From contig OZ007569.1 in the NCBI GenBank assembly GCA_963931925.1, forward strand, positions 72,592,118-72,656,117: a stretch of 64,000 bases of DNA. Direction: 5' to 3'. The notes beneath the pieces were generated by a model, which saw nothing but the letters and a program-made list of their open reading frames with translations, was not told the DNA's origin and did no database searches. This DNA comes from Onchidella celtica (Eukaryota > Mollusca > Gastropoda > Systellommatophora > Onchidiidae). Position 1 is the first letter of the stretch; every line of letters starts with the position of its first letter. A program made the translations under genes and the position numbers. Positions 56,701-64,000 of this stretch are shown here, one piece after another.

Positions 56701-59700
56701 GTTAAAAAGTCTGCTGACTAGCAGAGACTCACCCAACCACAGCAAACTGTTCATCTGCAACTTTCAGGCATTCTGTGGGTTTGCTCTCTGTGAAGTACAA
56801 CAATCACATAACAATATGCTCCTAAACATCAGCAGCTGTGACAAAATACGACAGGATACAAAAAACACTGACCTTAACCGGTAAACCCTCTTCCTGCCAC
56901 AGCAGATGCCGTTTCATGCCAAAACATGCCAACATCATTCCGGCATGTCTTGCTCTCCTAATTTTATACGTTTTCATGATGAGTTCTACCCAATAATCAA
57001 TTATTCTGGTTATGTAAAGGAACAAAAGGCATCTGGGCTTGGCAGCAAAAGAGTTAAACATGTTGAACCAAAAAATTGCTAATCATGCTTCTGCATTAAT
57101 AACGACACCAACAAAGATGGAAAGAAAACTGCAGACCACATGACTGGACTATAGAGATTTTTGTACTTGCTAACCACAGACATTGCAACACTAGTAACAA
57201 ACTAATCTGACCCGCTAAGTTTGCTCAGATCTCTAGAAAATATGGAATAAACCCTGAAATAGCTGAAGACCATAGGGGAAAAACAGCCTTAGTCACAAAA
57301 AGTGATTTTTTACCTCTGCCCCCCTTAAGTACAAGTTTGGTTCATCAGCCTTGTCTCTGCAAAATTAAAACTTGAAAAATTAGCTGCAATCACCAACTAG
57401 TAGAACATCACCCTTTCAGTTGCAAGGGAGAAGTCATGGACTTTCAAACTTATAACAATGAATTCTCCCAGCTTCACATTTTTGTGACTGCAATTGCAAT
57501 TCCCCCTCTGTGGTCTTCAATTGAGTCGGTCCATCATCTACTAACGAAACTGATGAAAACAGGTGAAATTAGAAACTTTTTGGGGGGCACTTACCTGTCT
57601 CAGACCTTTTATCTGGCAGTGTCAGAGTGCCTAAGCCATCAAGAATATATGAAGGAAAAAAAAAGCATTTCAGTATGTCTGGCTAGTTATAACAACTCCT
57701 AAACTACCAGAAAAACTTGAGACATTTTGAACAACAACAAGTAGCAAAAAGAATCTCATCTGTCTCTCTAGCAGAACAAATAGTTCTCCCTATAATCCAC
57801 TTATTTTACCCAATCATGCCAGGGCTACAAAAATACAACAATTAAACATCAAACTTATGTTAACATTTTTTTTCTCTCTCTCTCTCAATACAAAGAAAGG
57901 CACACGACCCCACTCGGCCCCCCCTTCCCCAACCCTGGCAAAATCAAAACAATTCTAGATCTCCATACAACTATCTATGTAATAGATGCTTTTCTTCTTC
58001 TTCTGTTTTGTTATATGACCCATTGCAATAGAAACCAAGAAAACTATGTTTCAATGCCTCACCCCTTGCCAGGTACTATTCAAAGAAAACTACATTTCTT
58101 AAAAAATCAAAGCTTTTGTTATGCTACATTTCAAGGGCATCATGATGTTCTTCAAATAAATTGAAATATTCATCTCAATTTTGAGAGCTGTAAGTGTTGC
58201 AATTACAGAAAAAACGACTGTTTTTTAACCTCAAATGTATAGATTCATGCTGTCTTTCTGATATTTACTGAAACTCAAGACGAATCTCAGGAGTAGGCAC
58301 AAGAAATAACTGAATATATTTCTGTTCTATCTACAGTTAATCTTGAGTAAAATGACTGGCTATACTTATCACTCCTAAACCCCATGAGCAACCAATATGC
58401 TGGCCATTGCAGTATGTGCCTGTCACACCTATCCACATCGACATATCCTACCTACCAGTTTTCACAATATGGTCCACCAGATCCTGAAACTCAGCCGGTA
58501 CATCTGCCTGTCTCCAGCGTTCATTGTCCAATATCAGGCTGAAACACAAGTCAAAACCATTCACATATGGTCATTCATCTCAAGTACTAACATAAAATGC
58601 AGTAGGAGATCTTGGCTGCAAAATTTACAAGGATCACCCTTGCTATACTTACTTAAAGGCTGTGATTCAAAATGAAAACTTTAGTGACACCATGAAGTTA
58701 TTTTCACATCATAATTTCTAAACATACTTATGACCACTGATTTCTTGCGCTGTTTGTCCAAAATCACATTTGCCATCCACAAACTATTGTCATAGTCTTT
58801 TAAAATGTGATGCTGGTAAATGTAACTGCTTACCTGAGTTTGGTCTTTCTCTCTTCATGGAACCGTGCAACAAATTTGTTTGCCTGTAACACACAATAAA
58901 CAAACAGAATGTACATATTGGTCAAATGACAGACAATAAAGTGAGGACAGGATACTGCTATCACTCCCAACTAGGTCATCATCCATAGCACATTTTAAAT
59001 CATTTATATATAATCCAACAATTTGCCCATAAAAAGATGGAAATTAAATCAAACTTTTTTTAATTCAATACCATAGTTAAACAGCCACCACACACCCAGG
59101 TATGCTTTCTTTACACTGGGGCACATACACACCCTCAAGCATACCTGCTTTACAGACGGCCTGTATGTCAGAATCATGGCTTATATCACAGTTTGTACCA
59201 ACCTGAGTCTGCAGGACTCCTCTCAAGGACATACTCTTTCTCCCACAGACTTGTTCTGTGTCAGCCACAAAAGTTTCAATGTCACGGGACAGAGTCACAA
59301 ACTCATGTGATGACAAACGCTCCAAGAAACCATCCTGCAAAACAGACAGATGAATCACTTGTGTTATCACCTTCTCCCAACCTTAGTTCTAGTTTGTTCT
59401 ATCTTCATTTTCTGAAAACCTGGAGATCTTTTAGCATGTAGAAGAGGTATAACAAATGCACACTTTGACACTTGTTTAAAATACATTGTGGCACTTACCA
59501 AGTTGTTCACATTTCTGATTTATTCTAACTCCTGATCATAATGGCTCTTGTTAGGAGACTGCAGTCTGATTACAGCGCAGAATAGAGAAACTACTGAGTT
59601 GCATTCAATGCTCCTCATCTATAGCTTACTATGTAAAATCTACCGCATAATACTAAAGCCACAAGCGTGTAACATCCAATTTCTCAGTTGTAGAAAAGTG

Positions 59701-62700
59701 GAGTTGGAACTATCAATTCAACTGTCCAATTCAACAACTATATATGCTATGTAAGCATACAAGATGGATCTGGTCCAGTGCTGACTGTAATGTAAGAATC
59801 AAGGCATATATTTGAATTTGGATGGACGTGACAGCCAGTGTTGACAGTGATGGAAATGTTGACCTCTCACCTTTGCCCGTGCAGTCATGACCTTGACACA
59901 TCTATCATGGGCATAATCACAAATAGCGTGTAGCATCTCCTTCAAAGCAGCCTGCACTTTCTCATGCTCAGCTCCGGTAATCATCACGTCCACATCGTCA
60001 CTCCTGCCAAATCATGCCACATATCAAATGTTACAGACAGACAAAAGATCAGTCAGCACATAAACATCACCCAACCCACAGATTAAAGCAAACTCCAAAA
60101 GGGGTCATCCCTAAAGTATGTACACCTGATTTTGGCCAAGTTTGACCCCTCTCTGTCTAGGTACACTTTTCCTATGCCTGGCTTCAAGCCCACTTCCCTT
60201 TCTCCCTCACAGGAGATTACAACCATTAGAAGGGTGTCCGTCCATGAAAAAGTCTTGATGTTCAAGGTTTAACATGCAATTTGTATTATTTATTTTCATG
60301 TTTCTTTAAATGCATAACCTTTTTTCAATTGTATTATAATTCTATAACTAACTACTTGTAAAAAAAAAAAGAAAGAAAACCAATTTTGTTTAATTCAGTA
60401 TCATAACTGAATAGCATATAAAGGCTGCCCAGATATCCGACCGTGTACGCTTTTCATACAGTTGTGTGTGCTATACAAATTCTCCATGAACCAAACTCAG
60501 AAAGGTGAGACCTGACACTACTGTAGAGTCACTCACACAGAAACTTGGAGATGTTCAGCTTCATTCAATTCATCACAGTCCTCAGTGACTGGAGTGGTGA
60601 CAGTTGGAGCTTTGGTCTTACCAGCTGCTATCCCTACCACATCTGTCACTACACCATAAAATGCCTGGAAAAGAAGCAGATTGGACTGTTGGAAGTTTTG
60701 TGTTTGGGCAATAAAATGTCCACACTTGGTGCACATTCAACTGGAGAAGACAAAATACTGTGGCAGTGTCAATATCAAGAAATCAGGGACGACTTCCAGA
60801 TGCAACTTATAGCAATATTTGTAGTCACCAAATATTCAAAACTATTTTCTTTTTTCTTATTTTTCAAGTATTTTGTGTTTATTATGAAACAGTTTTATTC
60901 TTGGCCCATTTTCTGGAGACAGGAGCTATATACAAATGTACTCCATTATTATTATTAGAATTATTATTGTTATTATTATCTTTCTCTGATACACTGTGAA
61001 ATAAATGACAAGGCTACAAGTCTTTGAATCAGTGGTTCTGTGGTAGTGCCCGTTCGCCGTTTTTGTTAAAATGCCCTCAAGTAAACGACTTTGGGAGCAT
61101 CCATGCGCGGGGGATAGCAAGGCCCAGCAGGTCCCTGGCAAGTTGGATATTTTTATGGTTCACACACAGCTCAAAAATTAACATTCAGAACAGAAAGCTT
61201 TTGGTTCAGACATGAATTGCTTTTTGGAAGACCTTCTGAAATACAATTATTTAAGTGCCAGTATAAAGAATTAACAGTGAGGAAAAAGATACTAGAAAAG
61301 TTTTATGCTTTATGTCTTTCAAACTTTCAACTTTTATGCCTTTCGGCTTCACTTGGAAACTACCTCCTGAAGCACTTCCTCAAAAAACCTGGCGATCTAG
61401 TGTTTTTACCCATTTTAAATTAAAAAAGACAACTTTCTCTCCCAGCCTACAAAACACCTGAACCAAATCCATTCCATTAAACTATCTGCTCTGTTTGATC
61501 AGAAGTCATACTGGTACCACACTAACCAACAAAAAAAAATGCAGTGTCATACTTTAATTAGAGTAGGCCCAAAAATCTGCTTAGCAGAAAGGCTCCAAAA
61601 CTCCTCTGTGATAAAATATTACATTTGGTTGACAGTTGCCTGTTAACTTGCTAGTTTACATAGGTGTATTTATATGATAAGGTACGGAGACGTTACACTT
61701 TGATATTTTTACAATTCTGACAATCTGAATCAGGGAAACACTGTCATCTCGATCTGCTATTTTATGGGAAGAATTAAAAACTTGGATTCCTGAAGTATTT
61801 TTTCTAGACTTTTTCCTTTTGTTGGAAGACTGAGTACTTTATTTATATTTCTGATGAACATATTATTATGGTTAAAATGAATTAAAATATTTCAAACTTT
61901 ACCTTTGCTCTATTGCACTGAATCATGAGGTTAGTAAACACGTTGCGTAGTAGATCCATCCACTGGGTATAGCTCAGCAACCGCATCTGGTCTGCCAAGC
62001 TGAAAACAGGATGGAAAATAACATTCACTTCCTTTGCTCTTGTCTCTTCCCTTGCATAACCATTCAAAGTAGTTGTATTACACTGTCTATGAAGGGGTCT
62101 GTCCACAAAGTATGTAGTCTCAGAGGGTACGATGAGGAGGGTTACTATGCCGGAGGGGAGGGGGGGGGGAGGGGGGGGGCTTAAATACCCTTTCCAATTA
62201 TGGTAAAGAATTAAAAAACTTTGGCCTTTTTTATACCTTTCCCTCCAAATTAAAGTGTTGGATTCTATGAAAAATCATATTTCTAATGAAACAGTCCGAT
62301 AGTCCGTGTAAAATGTATAAAAAATACAAAGGCCTTTTCATGGGTATTCACCATTCTAATATCTGTATGTTTGTACAAAGGAGAAGGAAGGATTGAGGCC
62401 AAGCATATGAAATGCTTACATGGTGGGAATCTGTCTGCGAAATCAAGTTTATGTACTAGATGCATGAACAAATATTACACTCTGATATACATAACAAAAC
62501 TCACTCTGAGCCCACCGATATATGTGCACGTATAGCAGAATCAAAATAAAATTCAAATCTTGTCGATGATTTTGTTGTCACAGACACAACAAAAAAACGG
62601 CAAAATCAGATTGTCTTTTTCCCCACTTGATCATTTTCATATTACAGACTATGTGAAACTGGACAACAGAAGTTTTTTGTTGTTTTTTTCCTTGGGAAAG

Positions 62701-63767
62701 TCAGCAAACTTATTCGAAAAAGAAAAATGATGATTTCACAAAAATCACTTCCCTAAATATTGATTCCCATCCACTGGATAAAAAGCCGAAGACGGATGAA
62801 TATCTTTTACTACTTCATATAGCCTATGGATGACCGGCAGGAGCACAAAAAAGCTTATAGGTCATTGTTTGGACAAATAAAACAGTTAGTTTGACCAAAC
62901 CAGAACAAAGTGTACGGGATGAAACGAACCAAGCCTGGGGTGCAGGTGCCAGACTGGTGGCTCCCCACTCATAAATTATGCATCATACTAATACCCCAGG
63001 CACTGCCCACACCACAGGACGCATGTGAGCAGTGCCTGGGGTATTACTGCGACGAACGCTGCGGCATGGGCAGTGCCTGGGGTATTGGTGTGATGCAAGC
63101 GGCGGTATGAGCAGTGCCTGGGGTATTGGTGTGATCTTAATTTATGAGCGCCAAGCCACTAGTCTGGCACCTACACCAGCCTTTCACCTCTACCCCTGTT
63201 CTTGAGGTTAGTTATGGCCATACCGTAAATGAGCGGAATGTCCGATTTCTTAACTTAAATCTTCACATCAGTTTCTATGAAGCTTACACACATGAATTTA
63301 CACAATCATGTAGACAGTATACATTTTATTAAATGCCCTGTTTTAATTTCTGGTTGATTAAAGAAAGAAAAAAAAAGAACACTGTGTTAAAAATCTCTGA
63401 AAAGACAAACACGTGCAACCCACACAGCCAAACAACGCCCTGTTCCTGGATGGAAATTGAGTTTGAGAAAGAAAAACGACCTGATAATGGCCATCTTGAA
63501 CGACGAAGCAAAGACGATAGACAGAATAACAAAATGATAGGACAGAAGGAGACCCTATCAGATGCGCCCAACAAACACCCACACTGGATGGAACCACCAG
63601 TCCCAGCAGTCAATTACACTTTTTTCACACTGTGGCCAAAAGCAGCTGGCACTGTATAAAGGGGTTGGCCAGACAAAAGTTATGTCAAAATGCAGAGCTA
63701 GAACATACCTGCCAGCATTGTTGTCTGTGTCAATATCATCTGCTACTGCCACTGCCTCTACCACAGT
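47603..63767 (-). CDS. VPS54: VPS54 (GARP complex subunit), C-terminal half, 16 exons; 5' part beyond window
   Basis: VPS54 is one of four GARP subunits (VPS51-54) that tether endosome-derived vesicles at the trans-Golgi network. Exons in transcript order: 63709-63767, 61903-61999, 60537-60664, 59871-60003, 59203-59334, 58834-58883, 58456-58538, 57595-57630, 56733-56787, 55187-55292, 54596-54683, 53712-53833, 51675-51755, 50856-50963, 50139-50233, 47603-47705. All junctions are GT-AG with matching phase. They give 491 residues plus TGA; the vertebrate protein is about 977, so roughly the N-terminal half is missing to the right. Strong family segments are FHEERKTKLS, LDNERWRQADVPAEFQDLVD, EYCQCVVDIPS, VGLKTISTRN, SRCLQLVVHFIP, YEVKAPMPSQCFRTICKQ and NDGGPQ. 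These cover the Vps54 C-terminal tethering domain. Identification rests on recalled vertebrate sequence but is consistent over all but the first few exons. Confidence 0.96.
47824..48183. repeat. 51-bp minisatellite, seven units, in the last VPS54 intron
   Basis: Unit: ccgacaaccacaatattgtc then tcaacactgctttattctat and ctccacttttt. Seven units with few differences and one 3-bp insertion (atattattg). On the VPS54 sense strand every unit carries AATAAA. Confidence 0.95.
48453..49974 (+). mobile_element. Tc1-like DNA transposon, 1.52 kb, inactive
   Basis: Inverted ends of about 27 bp (tactcatgatcaaaagaaac at the left, its complement gtttcttttgatcatgagta at the right) flanked by TA at 48451-48452 and 49975-49976. 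It carries one transposase frame on the plus strand, opposite to VPS54, broken by two stops. It lies in the VPS54 intron between exons 47603-47705 and 50139-50233. Confidence 0.95.
48746..49780 (+). pseudogene. Tc1-type (DD34E) transposase with two in-frame stops
   Basis: The frame starts MPHLSVENQERAIGRLEAED and spans about 345 codons, the normal Tc1 length. It has a helix-turn-helix DNA-binding start (STIYRLRESF, then TDRLRSGSP), the first catalytic Asp in ILFTDESLF, the second in LPQDNIRAH, and the Glu in NPIEHLWDEL, 34 residues after the second Asp. TAA at 49376-49378 and TGA at 49385-49387 interrupt the same frame with no shift, so it is inactive by two substitutions. All three catalytic positions remain. 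Confidence 0.95.
50139..50233 (-). CDS. VPS54: VPS54 exon
   Basis: Acceptor ctgtttcag, donor TGG|GTAAGG. Encodes NLFQRMNDSFMRQLGRRL and ends VANDGGPQCG. Confidence 0.96.
50856..50963 (-). CDS. VPS54: VPS54 exon
   Basis: 36 codons, phase 0; acceptor tgtccccag, donor CGG|GTCAGT. Encodes YEVKAPMPSQCFRTICKQLA and KLHEALVGILP. Confidence 0.97.
51280..51395 (+). repeat. Dispersed repeat R1, copy 4 (uninterrupted)
   Basis: Contains cataacttcaaaactattac, then gtgagaatacagatctca and agcaatgataagg, without the insertions seen at 10905 and 18323. It serves as the empty-site comparison. Confidence 0.5.
51675..51755 (-). CDS. VPS54: VPS54 exon
   Basis: 27 codons, phase 0; acceptor tgtttccag, donor AAG|GTGGGC. 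Encodes DYDDHIEEINLKLISISENM. Confidence 0.95.
51850..52967. mobile_element. Inverted-repeat element, family D (about 1.1 kb), containing a second element
   Basis: Ends are aggggctgttcaaatatgat followed by atcacac, and the complement of gtgatatcatatttgaacgg followed by cccctt. Internal direct blocks ttcctcacatttttgccaga plus C runs occur near each end. The ends and a possible 8-bp duplication (ttatgatt/ttaatgat) hint at a hAT-type MITE. No transposase is found. Confidence 0.75.
52196..52480. mobile_element. Inverted-repeat element nested in family D element
   Basis: Left arm ggtaggccccaaaaagtgtt then gccactctt; right arm is its complement (aagagtgccaacactttttt then gggcctacc). It spans about 285 bp with an AT-rich non-coding core. 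Confidence 0.8.
52975..53215 (+). repeat. Dispersed repeat R3, copy 2
   Basis: Matches 20740-20990 (cacttagcaagtgactgggt; ggtttgaaactgctg; tataagacatgctcaacact). The family D element sits at its left edge. Confidence 0.55.
53712..53833 (-). CDS. VPS54: VPS54 exon
   Basis: Acceptor attccccag, donor AAG|GTGAGT. Encodes LASRCLQLVVHFIPQVCDHF and MLKNFEKITK. Confidence 0.97.
54596..54683 (-). CDS. VPS54: VPS54 exon
   Basis: Acceptor atccacag, donor TGG|GTAAGT. Encodes MFNSRTCQLLIGAGARQLVG and LKTISTRNL. Confidence 0.97.
55187..55292 (-). CDS. VPS54: VPS54 exon
   Basis: Acceptor cttatttcag, donor AAG|GTAGGG. Encodes TVLMLVKMMVEYCQCVVDIP and DLLTRLIDLLK. Confidence 0.97.
55988..56371. mobile_element. 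Possible pogo/Tigger-like short element
   Basis: The left end reads agtggaacttccttataacg, then a second cgttatacctgaggtctcg block, a pattern typical of pogo-type terminal repeats. The right end ccactgtccct is a weak inverse. Non-coding. Confidence 0.45.
56733..56787 (-). CDS. VPS54: VPS54 exon (55 nt)
   Basis: Acceptor cttcacag, donor GG|GTGAGT. Encodes SKPTECLKVADEQFAVVG, matching the family's KPAEVL...YAVVG stretch. Confidence 0.93.
56878..57060. repeat. Degenerate inverted-end repeat R5, copy 2
   Basis: Matches 23540-23780 (tcctgccacagcagatg; acccaataatcaattattct; gcttggcagcaaaagagtta). Confidence 0.5.
57595..57630 (-). CDS. VPS54: VPS54 microexon (36 nt)
   Basis: Acceptor ggcttag, donor CAG|GTAAGT. 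Encodes only TLTLPDKRSET, in frame with both neighbours; skipping it would also keep the frame. It matches the loop that reads IALPEKK in vertebrates. Confidence 0.85.
58456..58538 (-). CDS. VPS54: VPS54 exon
   Basis: Acceptor gtttcag, donor CTG|GTAGG, phase 1 out. Encodes LILDNERWRQADVPAEFQDL and VDHIVKT. Confidence 0.97.
58834..58883 (-). CDS. VPS54: VPS54 exon (50 nt)
   Basis: Acceptor gttacag, donor CAG|GTAAGC. Encodes ANKFVARFHEERKTKLS, near-invariant in the family. Confidence 0.96.
59203..59334 (-). CDS. VPS54: VPS54 exon
   Basis: 44 codons, phase 0; acceptor ttttgcag, donor CAG|GTTGGT. Encodes LSSHEFVTLSRDIETFVADT and GRKSMSLRGVLQTQ. Confidence 0.96.
59380..59720 (+). repeat. Dispersed repeat R2, copy 3
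   Basis: Begins caaccttagttctagtttg and ends cagttgtagaaaagtggag, collinear with 20995-21230 but with a longer middle. Confidence 0.6.
59871..60003 (-). CDS. VPS54: VPS54 exon
   Basis: Acceptor ttggcag, donor AAG|GTGAGA. Encodes SDDVDVMITGAEHEKVQAAL and ICDYAHDRCVKVMTARAK. Confidence 0.92.
60537..60664 (-). CDS. VPS54: VPS54 exon
   Basis: Acceptor cttttccag, donor TCTGT|GTGAGT, phase 2 out. Encodes AFYGVVTDVVGIAAGKTKAP and an acidic linker ending NEAEHLQVS. Confidence 0.88.
61903..61999 (-). CDS. VPS54: VPS54 exon
   Basis: Acceptor gttttcag, donor AAG|GTAAAG. Encodes LADQMRLLSYTQWMDLLRNV and FTNLMIQCNRAK. Confidence 0.9.
62933..63181. mobile_element. Inverted-repeat element, family C-like, with internal tandem units
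   Basis: Left arm ggtgccagactggtggc to actcataaattatg; right arm is its complement, ending ctagtctggcacctacacca. The centre repeats gcagtgcctggggtatt three times on one strand and its inverse once near the left arm. Related to 38722-38921 in arm design. It lies in a VPS54 intron. Confidence 0.82.
63709..63767 (-). CDS. VPS54: VPS54 exon (most 5' visible)
   Basis: 59 nt, phase 0 in, phase 2 out; acceptor tatgccag, donor AG|GTATGT. Encodes VEAVAVADDIDTDNNAG. Sequence similarity alone is weak, but the split serine codon joins exactly to the next exon (S-LADQMRLL). Confidence 0.75.
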
Positions 63768-64000
63768 CTGGCATAAGAGAGAAAACAGGTTAATCTAACT
63801 ACATTAACTTATTGAGTACCACTACATCATGGAATCCCTCGGCCCGTGATACCAAGCAAAGGGGAGTTTGAGTTTGGAGAAAGCACACTGGCATGATGAC
63901 AGCCATATAGTGCTGAAGAGAAACACGATGATGGACACAATATAACAGAATGACAGGACAGAAGAAAACCCTACCAGAAACGCTCACCGTCCACTAACCT

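Noticed and set aside
63988..64000. Possible VPS54 exon ending at the window edge (donor-like ACG|GTGAGC on the minus strand)
   Set aside because: The surrounding sequence resembles a degenerate repeat near 63460-63580, and only 13 bases would be visible; unsupported.

Overview
This window is animal nuclear DNA. It is AT-rich, with short exons, GT-AG introns of about 0.2 to 3 kb, and many dispersed and tandem repeats. Two conserved protein genes are recognisable, both spliced. The tRNA-derived SINE, the many small inverted-repeat elements, and a Ty3/gypsy-type element with an unusual domain order suit a marine invertebrate, perhaps a mollusc. That placement is inference; nothing here fixes the species.

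Layout. 1-1926: non-coding upstream sequence with a SINE fragment. 1927-21688 (+): UGP2, UTP-glucose-1-phosphate uridylyltransferase. Fourteen coding exons give 502 codons plus stop; only the extreme N-terminus is missing. Its introns hold a G-rich minisatellite, two copies of an inverted-repeat element (10905-11438, 12461-13007), a decayed THAP-encoding DNA element (14279-15848), a shorter THAP-derived element (18323-18741) and a solo LTR (19504-20664). 21689-47602: intergenic. It holds a nearly intact 7.56 kb LTR retrotransposon (27996-35556, coding on the minus strand) whose integrase precedes reverse transcriptase, as in Gmr1-like elements. It also holds a non-LTR retrotransposon 3' end, several minisatellites, a SINE and more inverted-repeat elements. 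47603 to beyond 64000 (-): the C-terminal half of VPS54, a GARP tethering-complex subunit. Sixteen exons give 491 codons plus stop, and the 5' half lies past the right edge. Its introns hold a 51-bp minisatellite, a Tc1-like transposon with two in-frame stops, nested inverted-repeat elements and other repeats.

UGP2 makes UDP-glucose in the cytosol; VPS54 acts in endosome-to-Golgi vesicle tethering. They are not functionally linked, but they lie tail to tail. As I recall, the same convergent pair exists in human, so this looks like old conserved microsynteny. No bacterial-type system, CRISPR array, rRNA gene or free-standing tRNA gene was seen. The most unusual items are the integrase-before-RT retroelement and the THAP-encoding inverted-repeat elements.
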